DNA of 64,000 bases from CBFHSF01 sp965658445. Lineage in GTDB: Bacteria > Bacteroidota > Bacteroidia > Flavobacteriales > Schleiferiaceae. Below the pieces are notes generated by a model, which was given only the letters and a program-made list of their open reading frames with translations, was not told where the DNA came from and did not search any database. Within the stretch, counting starts at the first letter, position 1, and each line of letters starts with the position of its first letter. The stretch covers positions 1 to 64,000 of the forward strand of contig CBFHSF010000001.1 in the NCBI GenBank assembly GCA_965658445.1. The letters are read 5' to 3'. Shown here in pieces: positions 1 to 9,097 of the stretch. The position numbers and the translations under genes are program-made.

Positions 1-365
<365 letters not shown>

Positions 366-423
366 TTTCTAGATTACTTCTTATGTATTTGTTTCTCTCA
401 ATATGTTATTATCGTATTTACAA

Positions 424-536
<113 letters not shown>

Positions 537-541
537 TTTTT

Positions 542-572
542 AAAGCCTCACTTTATGTGGGGCTTTTTTTTT
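542..572 (+). terminator. Intrinsic terminator of the rRNA operon
   Basis: Stem AAGCCTCAC pairs with GTGGGGCTT (one G-T pair) around a short loop and is followed by a run of T. It sits six bases after the 5S gene, so it closes the rRNA transcript. Confidence 0.88.
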
Positions 573-687
573 GTCCAAACTTTACCAATGTCCATTCATA
601 AAATCGAAAATAGGCATATAAATTGCTTCAGGTTTTCGTTTCAGAATAGGTAAAGTAAAAAGGTATTATTTACCTTCGTTTTCAGTT

Positions 688-2508
688 ATGATGAGACGTC
701 CCATCAGTGGAGTACAACTCCTCTTGTTAATAGCCTTTGCGCTTCTTTCTAGGTATTCTTTCGCACAGAAGGATACCTTGTCTCATACCGTCAGATACTT
801 GGACGGTCCTGCACAGTTTGTGGATACCATTTTGGATATAGAGGATTATGAGGAAATGCAAACTCTTGGTTATAAGAAGCGCCCTTATCTATATCTATCC
901 AACCTTGGACGTCCAGAGTTTCACCTAGATCTTAGACCCGCCCGCACTATGTTCCCAGTTTTGGGGCATCAAGCGCTATTGGATCAACATAGTACCATCT
1001 ATGACATTCCCTTTTACAAGGTGAAGTCACCCATTTCTGATATTTATTACTACTCTACTATTAATAGAGGTCAGTTCTTTGGCGGCTACTTTTCTCAGAA
1101 CATCAATGAGAATTGGAGTTATTATCTAGAGTACAATAGAATGCGTTCTGAGGGGGATTATTTCCGACAAGAAACCGTTAACGATAGGACCAAGATTTCC
1201 CTATCCTACAAATCTCCCAACAAGCGTTATGGATTTCACTCAGGGTTAGCGTGGGACATTTCCAATAATGAGGAAAATGGTGGGATTGTATACGATACTG
1301 CCTATTCTGATAATACGGTAAACTTTCGGGCCTTGATGGATGTGAACCTTCAAAACTCGCAAGTAAAAACCAGAACCACGACCGCTTTCTTTGAGCAAGA
1401 TTTTGTCTTTGTTAAGACTGATACTTTGGAATCTGATGACGGTCTGTCGGTTTATCACCGCATTGAGTACCAAGAGGAGTACTTTAGGTTCCGATCGCAA
1501 GATTCTGTATACATCACACCCGCCCTTTTGGATTCAACCATTTCAAGAGACTCCACAGGAACGCGCAGAATATCTAATACCGTAGGACTCAAGGGAAAAT
1601 TCCAAAACCGAAATTTCTACCTCCTTTTTAAAGGTGGAGTGAATTATCACTTGCTTTCCTATAGAAATGCCTCTACCCAATTGGATGAAGGTTCATTGGG
1701 AGTTGAAGGCGTCGTGAATGGAAACTATAAAAATTGGCTTCAATTTTCGGGAAACCTCCACCTCGGATTGGTTCAACAGTACGCGGGTAATTTTATTTTT
1801 AATCTGAATGCTGATTTTGGGTCTTGGGTATGGGGAACCTTTCACCTTTCCAACCGAGCTCCCGATTATATTTACCGAAACTTCTCAGGGAATAGCTACA
1901 GCTGGAATAATCAAAGTTTTCAGAACGTAGTGACGCAAAACTACAGAGTGGGAATAGGTTACAAAGACTACTTCCGACCTTACGTTGGTGCTAAGAGCAT
2001 TACCAATTATATGTATTGGGAAACCGAAGCTTCCCCATTGCAGACTCCCGAAGCGGTAACCACTTTTGAAGCAGGTGCCACTTGGAAAGTGCCCTTGAGC
2101 ACGCATTGGAGATTTGATGGTACACTGAATTACCAAGAGATCGCCTCAGGAGGTGATTACTTGAGTCTACCGGACCTCTATGGCAGAACCAAGGTCTACT
2201 ACGACTTTTCGCTATTTGAGCGTGCGCTCCATGCGCAAATTGGTTCTGAATACCAATATGTATCTCAATTCCGAGGGATGAATTACCTGCCCGGCCTTGG
2301 TGTGTATTCTGCCTTAAGCGATGTGGAGATGGGACCCAGTCATATTCTCAACGTCTTCTTGAACGTGAGAATTCAAACCGCACAGATTTTTGTGAAATGG
2401 GAAAACGCCTTAGAAGGGTTTATTCCTTACAGCAACTGGGGAGCACCCAATCATCCGATGACAGACATGGCCTTCCGCTTTGGATTTAAGTGGAGGTTTT
2501 TTAATTAG
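688..2508 (+). CDS. Putative outer-membrane beta-barrel porin (Porin_10-like)
   Basis: A 606-residue protein with an N-terminal signal peptide (hydrophobic stretch about residues 10-25, cleavage after SFAQ). The rest is long alternating aromatic/polar strands and ends in an aromatic residue cluster (FRFGFKWRFFN), typical of outer-membrane barrels. Length and style match the Bacteroidota putative porin family (Porin_10), which probably forms a large barrel of unknown substrate. It stands alone between the rRNA operon and a repeat region. A near-consensus -7 box (TACCTTCG) lies shortly upstream. A heptamer tandem repeat begins at its stop codon. The family call rests on overall pattern; no specific function is supported. 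Confidence 0.75.
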   Translation: MMRRPISGVQLLLLIAFALLSRYSFAQKDTLSHTVRYLDGPAQFVDTILDIEDYEEMQTLGYKKRPYLYLSNLGRPEFHLDLRPARTMFPVLGHQALLDQHSTIYDIPFYKVKSPISDIYYYSTINRGQFFGGYFSQNINENWSYYLEYNRMRSEGDYFRQETVNDRTKISLSYKSPNKRYGFHSGLAWDISNNEENGGIVYDTAYSDNTVNFRALMDVNLQNSQVKTRTTTAFFEQDFVFVKTDTLESDDGLSVYHRIEYQEEYFRFRSQDSVYITPALLDSTISRDSTGTRRISNTVGLKGKFQNRNFYLLFKGGVNYHLLSYRNASTQLDEGSLGVEGVVNGNYKNWLQFSGNLHLGLVQQYAGNFIFNLNADFGSWVWGTFHLSNRAPDYIYRNFSGNSYSWNNQSFQNVVTQNYRVGIGYKDYFRPYVGAKSITNYMYWETEASPLQTPEAVTTFEAGATWKVPLSTHWRFDGTLNYQEIASGGDYLSLPDLYGRTKVYYDFSLFERALHAQIGSEYQYVSQFRGMNYLPGLGVYSALSDVEMGPSHILNVFLNVRIQTAQIFVKWENALEGFIPYSNWGAPNHPMTDMAFRFGFKWRFFN

Positions 2509-2528
2509 TGAGCAGTGAGCAGTGAGGA
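2508..2528 (+). repeat. Heptanucleotide tandem repeat at the porin stop codon
   Basis: Three tandem copies of GTGAGCA/GTGAGGA begin within the TAG stop codon of the porin gene. The same type of repeat (GTGAACA/GTGAGCA) begins in the same way at the TAG stop of the lipoprotein gene ending at 7071. Confidence 0.8.
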
Positions 2529-2529
2529 C

Positions 2530-3012
2530 CTGTCCCGACCTTTGTCGGGGGTGAGGACTGGTCCTGATGGATATCGGGAATGGGGGCCGATAGCCCCGCC
2601 CCAGTGTGAATTTCGGAAATTCTCCAAACCTAACACTCATAGAAATCGGTTGCATTCTTTAGTACTCGGTTTTAGATTGTAAAACCGGGGCGTGTACCAC
2701 GCCCTCCCCAATTCAATTTATGAATCCTATATCCACTAGTCGCAAAACAATCGATTGTAGCCGAATCTATCTTTTGGGCTTTGTTGATTTTTCAGAAGGC
2801 GAATTGTGTCGTCTGAAAGCGTTTACACGACGGGTAGTTTTCGGAATAACTCGTAGCTTGAGACCGGGGACAGGGGTGTGGCCCCTGTTGGTAGGGATTG
2901 GGTATTGGGGACTTGGGACTCGGTGGGACCAAGGGAAGCTGCGCTTCCTCTTTCTATTAACTTTTGCCCGTTCCCCGATACCTGTTGCCTGATTCCTTCC
3001 GACAAAGTCGGA
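2530..3012 (+). repeat. Modular REP-like intergenic repeat, copy A
   Basis: The roughly 500-bp gap holds no credible gene but a mosaic repeat. Positions 2735-2887 match the reverse complement of 58334-58484 with about nine mismatches in 150 bases. Hairpins with a GGGGA foot lie at 2582-2602 (imperfect), 2687-2709 and 2866-2887 (opposite orientation); the first two are 105 bp apart. A hairpin related to TCCGAC-loop-GTCGGA sits near each end (2534-2549 and 2998-3012). Degenerate 7-bp repeats fill 2887-2929. The 90-codon ORF across this stretch is repeat-borne and I do not treat it as a gene. Confidence 0.85.
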
Positions 3013-3013
3013 C

Positions 3014-4309
3014 CTACGTCTTCTGCTTTTCCTTCTTAGCCGCGGGAAATAGAATGTTGTTCAAGATCAGACGATAGCCAGGAGAGCTGGGGTATAAATC
3101 CAATTCCGTAGGAGGGTCTCCTACACGGTGTTGATAATCTTCAGGGTCGTGGCCTCCGTAGAAAGTCCAAGTACCCTTGCCGAGTTCGCCGTGAATGTAA
3201 CGCGCCTCATTGGCTCCTGGGGTTTCTCCCATGATTAATACATTGGACTTGATCAAGTTTTGATTAAAGGCCGTGGTTTGGCCCATAAAGCCCTTTACTA
3301 CACGGGTGTGATTTTGGCAGAGCATGGTGGGAATTACATCCCACTTTGCGGAAAATTCAAAGAGAACAAAGAAGTCTTTATCAGCAGGAACTTTTCTGTA
3401 GTTGGTTACATCAATATCAGAAAATTCATATTCCATTGGATTTTTGCTGAGCTGAAAATCCTTAAAGGCCAAAGTCCTGTTGTAGTCAATTCGGTTTTGA
3501 AAATTAACGTCCGTGCCATCACCATCAAACATGGGCTCACAGATATCTACGCCTTCCGCAGATAGGGCAATGTCATAAGAATCCGTGGCAGAGCACATGG
3601 CAAAGAGAAATCCTCCACCCACGACGTACTCTTTAATTCTTTTGGCTACGGCCAATTTTTGTTGGGATACTTTGCTGAAGCCCATAGCTGCGGCTGCGGT
3701 TTCGGCTGCCTTTTTGTTTTGAATATACCAAGGGGCATTTCTGTAGGCGGCGTAGAATTTACCGTACTGCCCTGTAAAGTCTTCATGGTGAAGGTGAAGC
3801 CAATCATATTGCGTAAGAGCATCATCCAAGACTTCTTTATCGTACACCAAATCGTAGGGAATCTCTGCATAGGTCAAAACCAAGGTAACGGCATCGTCCC
3901 AAGGTTGCTTAGAATCCGGAGAGTATACTGCAATTTTTGGCGCCTTTTGTAAAATGACCGCATCCATGTTTTTACTCGGTGAAGAGATTTCTTCCAATAT
4001 GGCAAAAGCCTTGCTATTGGGAATGCGCTGTGCGGAGACACCGCGAATGTTGCATTCGTTTTCTATGGGTGCAGCGTAGGGAATGAGAAAGCTCCCTCCC
4101 TTGAAATTGAGAAGCCATTGGATTTCAACTTCTTGTTCCAAGACCCAATAGGCAACCCCATAGGCTTTTAGGTGATTTTTCTGTTCCGTCTCATTCATGG
4201 GTATCAGCAGGTAATCTGCAAATCCCCTGAGAGGAATCAGACTAAAAATCAGGATTATCCGGAAGGTTGTCCATGGGGCCAAACGCTGATGCACCGGTTT
4301 CGAAATCAT
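3014..4309 (-). CDS. Conserved secreted Bacteroidota protein, often mislabelled asparagine synthetase B
   Basis: A 431-residue protein. An N-terminal hydrophobic stretch (about residues 17-31, ending GFA) looks like a signal peptide. The middle (about 130-240) reads like a class I amidotransferase/flavodoxin-type fold: KIAVYSP, DWLHLHHEDFTGQYGKF, then GGGFLFAMCSATDSYDIAL. Proteins with this sequence are commonly named asparagine synthetase B in Bacteroidota. However, it has no N-terminal Cys glutaminase site and no SGGLDS-type ATP pyrophosphatase loop, so the name is not supported. The first ATG lies inside dnaB (68-bp overlap), so the true start may be a little downstream. It is co-directional with and just after dnaB. 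Function unknown. Confidence 0.72.
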   Translation of the reverse strand: MISKPVHQRLAPWTTFRIILIFSLIPLRGFADYLLIPMNETEQKNHLKAYGVAYWVLEQEVEIQWLLNFKGGSFLIPYAAPIENECNIRGVSAQRIPNSKAFAILEEISSPSKNMDAVILQKAPKIAVYSPDSKQPWDDAVTLVLTYAEIPYDLVYDKEVLDDALTQYDWLHLHHEDFTGQYGKFYAAYRNAPWYIQNKKAAETAAAAMGFSKVSQQKLAVAKRIKEYVVGGGFLFAMCSATDSYDIALSAEGVDICEPMFDGDGTDVNFQNRIDYNRTLAFKDFQLSKNPMEYEFSDIDVTNYRKVPADKDFFVLFEFSAKWDVIPTMLCQNHTRVVKGFMGQTTAFNQNLIKSNVLIMGETPGANEARYIHGELGKGTWTFYGGHDPEDYQHRVGDPPTELDLYPSSPGYRLILNNILFPAAKKEKQKT

Positions 4310-5765
4310 TGAAATCGTTGTTATTTAGTTTGGACTCGTACAAAGTCTCTGAGCCATCGTAGCCCTCATCCAAGTCGGAGAACTTGGCCATAGAACCTTG
4401 GAACTTAAGTCTAATGTCTTCGAGTCCCCCGTTTCTGTGTTTGGCGATAATAAATTCACCTTGCCCTTCACAGGGGTCACCGTCTTCCCATTCGGTAAAG
4501 CCGTAATATTCTGGACGGTAGATAAAGGATACGATATCCGCATCCTGCTCAATCGCTCCCGATTCCCTAAGGTCAGAAAGTACGGGTCTTTTGTGCCCTG
4601 TTCTTTTTTCTACCTCACGTGAAAGCTGGGAGAGTGCGATTACCGGAACACTTAATTCCTTGGCAATACTCTTTAATGAACGTGAAATAATAGAGATTTC
4701 TTGTTCACGGTTTCCAGGACCGGATTTTCCTCCTCCCACGGTCATCAGCTGCAAGTAGTCAATAATGATAATTCCCACGTTGTGCTGAGCAACCAAACGT
4801 CTACACTTTGCTCGCAAATCAAAAACGGATAGTGCGGGTGTATCGTCAATGTAAAGAGGCGCGGTTTCTAGGTTCTTTACTTTGGACATGAGTTGTTGCC
4901 ACTCGTGATCATCCAAATTCCCCTTTCTCAGTTTTTCTGAAGACAAGCCCGTTTCCGATGAAATAAGACGTGTAATCAACTGAACGGATGACATCTCCAA
5001 GGAGAATACAGCCGCAGGAGTGTTATGGTCTATGGCGATGTTTCTGGCCATAGAAAGTACAAATGCGGTTTTTCCCATACCGGGACGAGCCGCAATAATG
5101 ATTAAGTCGGAAGCTTGCCACCCCGAGGTCACTCGATCCACCTTGGTAAATCCTGTGGCCACCCCAGAAAGACCTTCTTTCTTGGATATATCGGTAATTT
5201 TTGAAATCGCCTGGGTAATCAAAGACTGCGCACTTTCGTAGTTCTTTTTGATGTTTCCGTTGGCTATTTCGAAGAGTTTTTGCTCTGCGCTGTCTAGCAA
5301 ATCGAGTACATCGGTGGTCTCGTCAAAGGCATCGCCGATGATTTCTGAAGAAATGCGGATGAGTTCCCTCTGAATGTGCTTCTGAACAATAATTCTCGCG
5401 TGGTACTCAATGTGAGCAGAACTACTTACCTTTTGAGATAGTTGAATGAGGTAGGTGTCTCCACCCGACACATCAATCAAACCCTTCTTGCGAAGGCTGT
5501 CGGCAACCGTAAGAATATCAATGGGAAGTGAATTCCCAAAGAGTTCTCGAATACATTCGTAAATATGAGAGTGTGCTTCTTTGTAAAAAGATTTTTCGTC
5601 AAGAATATCAATAACTTCGTTGATGGCGGAGTTATCTATGAGAAGAGCACCCAAAACGGCTTGCTCCAAATCTAGTGCTTGGGGCGGTACCCTTCCTTGT
5701 TCCAATTGAACTACAGAGGACTTTTTGGGTTTTCTATTTGGGGATGGTGAGTTTACCATTTCCAT
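4242..5765 (-). CDS. dnaB: Replicative DNA helicase DnaB
   Basis: A 507-residue hexameric 5'-3' helicase that unwinds DNA at the replication fork. The DnaB N-terminal helical domain covers about residues 25-125 (PQALDLEQAVLGALLID). The RecA-like C-terminal domain has Walker A ARPGMGKTAF, Walker B IIIIDYLQLM and the SQLSREVEKR motif. No intein is present and length is normal. It is transcribed divergently from the lipoprotein gene only 22 bp away, and the next leftward gene overlaps its 3' end. Very secure. Confidence 0.97.
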   Translation of the reverse strand: MEMVNSPSPNRKPKKSSVVQLEQGRVPPQALDLEQAVLGALLIDNSAINEVIDILDEKSFYKEAHSHIYECIRELFGNSLPIDILTVADSLRKKGLIDVSGGDTYLIQLSQKVSSSAHIEYHARIIVQKHIQRELIRISSEIIGDAFDETTDVLDLLDSAEQKLFEIANGNIKKNYESAQSLITQAISKITDISKKEGLSGVATGFTKVDRVTSGWQASDLIIIAARPGMGKTAFVLSMARNIAIDHNTPAAVFSLEMSSVQLITRLISSETGLSSEKLRKGNLDDHEWQQLMSKVKNLETAPLYIDDTPALSVFDLRAKCRRLVAQHNVGIIIIDYLQLMTVGGGKSGPGNREQEISIISRSLKSIAKELSVPVIALSQLSREVEKRTGHKRPVLSDLRESGAIEQDADIVSFIYRPEYYGFTEWEDGDPCEGQGEFIIAKHRNGGLEDIRLKFQGSMAKFSDLDEGYDGSETLYESKLNNNDFNDFETGASAFGPMDNLPDNPDF

Positions 5766-5787
5766 GTACGCTCTCTAATTAATAAAT

Positions 5788-7071
5788 ATGACTATGTCCC
5801 TTTTAAAGAATGTCGGTTTAGGGTTGTTTATTTCAGTCCTCCTTTGGTCTTGTTCAAAGGAAGATGCCAGCATTCCTGTAATTTCTATTGAGAAACCTAC
5901 TACTGGGACGGTTGTGTTTATCCCTGAAGATATGGTGGTTAAAGCGTCCGTAAGCGATCCTGACTTGGGTTCTATACGGGTAGAACTCGTGGACGATAGA
6001 TTTCGTCAGGTCCTGCCTCCTCAATGGGTTAAAGTTACATCAACCAACATGGATTTTCAAATCAATTACCCAATATATGGGAAAGAATTATCCACAGGGG
6101 ATTACTACATTAAGATTACCGCCGCCAACAGTGATAACCAGGCGACTGCGTTTAAAAAGATTTGGGTAGAGGGCATTCCTCTCCATTACAAAGGACTATT
6201 TGCTATAGGACAATCCGGACCACAAATTCAATGGTCTAAATTGGACTCTTTAGGAAATGTTTCTACGCTACCAGCCATCTCTTCAATGGTCTATGGATTG
6301 GCGGTAAATTCAGAGGAGAGTCAAGTTTCTATTGCCACCCAACAGACGGAACAAATCAAGACCTATTACACAGAAGATCTCCAAATGCCGGAATGGACTC
6401 AGAGCCTTATTGGTTCCAACCTTTCCATCACGCAATGGGTAGAACACGACGGGTTGTTTTTGGGTTTGTTTTCTGATGGTTGGATACGCGCCTATCGATT
6501 CAACGGTACGCAGGCTTGGTCTACTCAATTACCAGACAGTTACGTCCCGTTTAAAATTTTCGATACAGAAGATCAATGGACAGTCTACGCGGTTCAGACC
6601 GGAACCCAGTTTAAGAGAATCTACAAGTTAAACCGATCTACGGGTGCGCTCTTGTTGATTAAAGATGTGCTGCATCCCGTTCTCGATATTCTTCCCAATT
6701 TTCAGGGATATTGGTTGATTTTTCAGGAATCTGATGGAACCTCAATCTTTCCTTTTGACGCCCCTAACAACAACATCGGTCCTTCTTTGTATTCCACGGG
6801 TAAAACGGCACAGTCCGCAATTTCCATTACGGATCAAATTCAGATTTGGGCCTTAGAAGACGGTGTGTATCAGTTTACAGTGTCACCTCTAGGATTGACT
6901 CCAGTAGATGGAGTGGTGGTTGACAAAATGCTTTTTGATCCCCTTTCGCAAAGAATTCTCTATGCCTCTGGAAATACCCTAGAATGGGTTCAGTATCCAG
7001 GGTTTCAAACATCACAAACCATTGTGTTGCCTCACAATGCTGATTATGTGGATTTGTTGTATAATAAATAG
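5788..7071 (+). CDS. Hypothetical lipoprotein with Ig-like N-terminal region
   Basis: 427 residues. Signal peptide II: hydrophobic segment then lipobox LLWSC with Cys near residue 22, so probably an anchored outer-membrane lipoprotein. Residues about 30-115 resemble a cadherin/Ig-like Bacteroidota lipoprotein module (VISIEKPTTGTVV, SVSDPDLGS, FKKIWVEG). The remainder has WD- or propeller-like short strands but no motif I can name. ATG at 5788 or 5794 could start it. It is isolated and divergent from dnaB. A heptamer repeat begins at its stop codon. Function unknown. Confidence 0.7.
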   Translation: MTMSLLKNVGLGLFISVLLWSCSKEDASIPVISIEKPTTGTVVFIPEDMVVKASVSDPDLGSIRVELVDDRFRQVLPPQWVKVTSTNMDFQINYPIYGKELSTGDYYIKITAANSDNQATAFKKIWVEGIPLHYKGLFAIGQSGPQIQWSKLDSLGNVSTLPAISSMVYGLAVNSEESQVSIATQQTEQIKTYYTEDLQMPEWTQSLIGSNLSITQWVEHDGLFLGLFSDGWIRAYRFNGTQAWSTQLPDSYVPFKIFDTEDQWTVYAVQTGTQFKRIYKLNRSTGALLLIKDVLHPVLDILPNFQGYWLIFQESDGTSIFPFDAPNNNIGPSLYSTGKTAQSAISITDQIQIWALEDGVYQFTVSPLGLTPVDGVVVDKMLFDPLSQRILYASGNTLEWVQYPGFQTSQTIVLPHNADYVDLLYNK

Positions 7072-7117
7072 TGAACAGTGAACAGTGAGCAGGCAATGGG
7101 CAACGGGGATGAGTGGT
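7071..7117 (+). repeat. Heptanucleotide tandem repeat after the lipoprotein gene
   Basis: GTGAACA, GTGAACA, GTGAGCA followed by degenerate 7-mers (GGCAATG, GGCAACG, GGGATGA). The array begins within the TAG stop codon, as at 2508, and ends before the hairpin at 7145. Confidence 0.75.
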
Positions 7118-7141
7118 GAGCCGAGTTCCCAATCCCCAAAT

Positions 7142-7170
7142 AAAAAAGCCCCTTCAACAGAAGAGGCTTT
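7142..7170 (-). terminator. Intrinsic terminator of accA
   Basis: On the minus strand the stem AAAGCC...GAAG/GGCTTT with loop TGTT is followed by a T tract (complement of the A run at 7142-7147). It sits 25 bp past the accA stop. A weaker T-rich stretch on the plus side could make it work in both directions. Confidence 0.75.
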
Positions 7171-7194
7171 GTTAGTTTTATTTGAAGAGAAATC

Positions 7195-8148
7195 TTATCC
7201 CTTGGTTACTCCCATTTCACCGAATTTATCGATGCGTTGAGAAACCAATTTATCCACAGACATTCCCTGTAGGTCTTTGAGCTCTTTGAGGATGGTTTTC
7301 TTAACCGTATCAAAGATGGCCTCGGGATTGTTGTGAGCACCTCCAAGGGGTTCTTTGATGATTCCATCAATCAATTTGTTTTTGAGCATGTCTTTGGCGG
7401 TAAGCTTTAGGGCTTCTGCAGCTTGCTCCTTGTAGTCCCAAGATCTCCATAGGATGGAAGAACAAGATTCAGGAGAAATTACAGAGTACCAAGTGTTTTC
7501 CAACATCAATACCTTGTCTCCAACGCCAATTCCCAATGCACCTCCTGAAGCACCTTCACCGATGATCACACAAATGATGGGCACTTTGAGTACAGACATT
7601 TCAAAAATGTTGCGGGCAATGGCTTCCCCTTGACCTCTCTCCTCAGCTTCCAATCCTGGGAAGGCTCCTGGAGTGTCGATCAAACATACTACCGGACGGT
7701 TAAACTTCTCGGCCATCTTCATCAAGCGAAGTGCCTTGCGGTAACCTTCTGGGTTGGGCATTCCGAAGTTGCGGTACTGGCGCATTTTAGTGTTTACCCC
7801 TTTCTGCTGACCTACAAACATTACGGATTGGTCGCCGATTTTTCCCCAGCCACCTACCATGGCCTTGTCGTCTTTTACGTGACGATCCCCGTGCAACTCA
7901 ATAAAGTTACCATCTGTCATCGCCTCAATGTACGCCATAGTATAGGGGCGCTGAGGGTGTCTAGACAGTTGCACGCGTTGCCAAGGAGTTAGGTTTTTGG
8001 CAATATCTTTTTTGGTTTCTTCTAATTTTTTCTGGAGGTCAGAAATGGTTTTTGACATGTCCACCGCTGACTCCTCTTGCAATTGACTTGCTTTTTCAAT
8101 CTGGTCTTCTACGTCCTTAATAGGTGTTTCGAAATCTAAATATTCCAT
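7195..8148 (-). CDS. accA: Acetyl-CoA carboxylase carboxyltransferase subunit alpha
   Basis: The alpha subunit of the carboxyltransferase, which moves the carboxyl group from biotin to acetyl-CoA to give malonyl-CoA in fatty-acid synthesis. Hallmarks: LSRHPQRPYTMAYIEAM, FIELHGDRHVKDDKAM, the crotonase-like glycine loops GEGASGGALGIGVGD and the SPESCSSILW stretch. I start it at MEYLDFETPIK (8148), where Bacteroidota homologues usually begin; an in-frame ATG three codons upstream (8157) is possible. Full length, about 317 residues. It is separated from the upstream transporter gene by about 49 bp. Confidence 0.95.
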   Translation of the reverse strand: MEYLDFETPIKDVEDQIEKASQLQEESAVDMSKTISDLQKKLEETKKDIAKNLTPWQRVQLSRHPQRPYTMAYIEAMTDGNFIELHGDRHVKDDKAMVGGWGKIGDQSVMFVGQQKGVNTKMRQYRNFGMPNPEGYRKALRLMKMAEKFNRPVVCLIDTPGAFPGLEAEERGQGEAIARNIFEMSVLKVPIICVIIGEGASGGALGIGVGDKVLMLENTWYSVISPESCSSILWRSWDYKEQAAEALKLTAKDMLKNKLIDGIIKEPLGGAHNNPEAIFDTVKKTILKELKDLQGMSVDKLVSQRIDKFGEMGVTKG

Positions 8149-8197
8149 GAATGACATGTTTAGGTCGGCAAATTACAAAATTTGGTATTCCAGCGCT

Positions 8198-9097
8198 TCA
8201 CTCTTGGGGTAAAGCTTCCTTTTTTGCCTTGTTTTTTTTGATTCGTTTGATTACTCCGTTGGAAACCACTGCAATAAGAATGGTTGCACCTCCTAAATAA
8301 AAAGCAGGTGTCATTTTTTCTGCATCGCCAAAGAGCACAAAGGCAAGGAGAATTCCATAAACGGGTTCTAGGTTAATGGTCAGTAATATGGTAAAGGGAC
8401 TCAAGTCTTTCATAACTCGCACGCTTTCCAAGAAAGGATAGGCCGTGGCAACGGAGCCCAAAATCAACAAATATCCCCAATCGTACATAGAAACTTGAGT
8501 GAAGAAATCGAGGGTCAAAGGTTGGGTGAACAAAATGAAAATCCCCACAAAGAGCCATCCACCTATCATTTCCCAAGCAGTGATCGACGTGCTTGTCAAT
8601 CCTCTTTTAACGTGAATGCCATTTATTACGGAAAACAGTGCCGATAAAAAGGCCGAGACCAATGCCGTTAGGATCCCTGCAAAATATTGCGTTTCTACCG
8701 CGAAAATGGTTGAAATCCCCACAATGACCAGAATGCCCATGACAATTTCAAAAATGTCAATTTTTCTCTTGTAAAAGATGGGTTCCAGTAGAGAACCAAA
8801 AAAGCTTCCCGAACTCAAACAGGCCAGCGTAACGCTGATGTTACTGATTTTTATGGCGTGGAAAAAGGTAATCCAATGCAGTGCTATGAGAAGCCCCGTT
8901 CCCAACAATGCCCAGCGGGCTTTCGCCGAAACTTTAAAGGGAATCTTGGCAATCCATAAATACCCCAAGAAAAAGGCAATGGCAATTCCCATTCGGTACC
9001 AAACCAAAGAGACGGCTTCCAAGCTGATCAAATGACCCAGTATGGCGGTAAACCCCCATATGAAAACTATGAAGTGTAACTTGATTTGCGAGTTCAT
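8198..9097 (-). CDS. EamA/DMT-family permease
   Basis: A 299-residue membrane protein with about ten hydrophobic segments in two repeats of five, the drug/metabolite transporter (EamA) layout. Typical stretches are WYRMGIAIAFFLGYLWI and FTILLTINLEPVYGILLAFVLFG, and the C-terminus is lysine-rich. The substrate cannot be told from sequence. The start ATG overlaps the upstream permease stop by one base (TAATG), so the two are translationally coupled downstream of tgt. Confidence 0.88.
   Translation of the reverse strand: MNSQIKLHFIVFIWGFTAILGHLISLEAVSLVWYRMGIAIAFFLGYLWIAKIPFKVSAKARWALLGTGLLIALHWITFFHAIKISNISVTLACLSSGSFFGSLLEPIFYKRKIDIFEIVMGILVIVGISTIFAVETQYFAGILTALVSAFLSALFSVINGIHVKRGLTSTSITAWEMIGGWLFVGIFILFTQPLTLDFFTQVSMYDWGYLLILGSVATAYPFLESVRVMKDLSPFTILLTINLEPVYGILLAFVLFGDAEKMTPAFYLGGATILIAVVSNGVIKRIKKNKAKKEALPQE

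Noticed and set aside
2720..2992. 90-codon ORF in the gap after the porin
   Set aside because: It lies wholly on the repeat core. The equivalent reading in copy B is not kept as a clean frame, and the composition follows the hairpins. Treated as repeat-borne.
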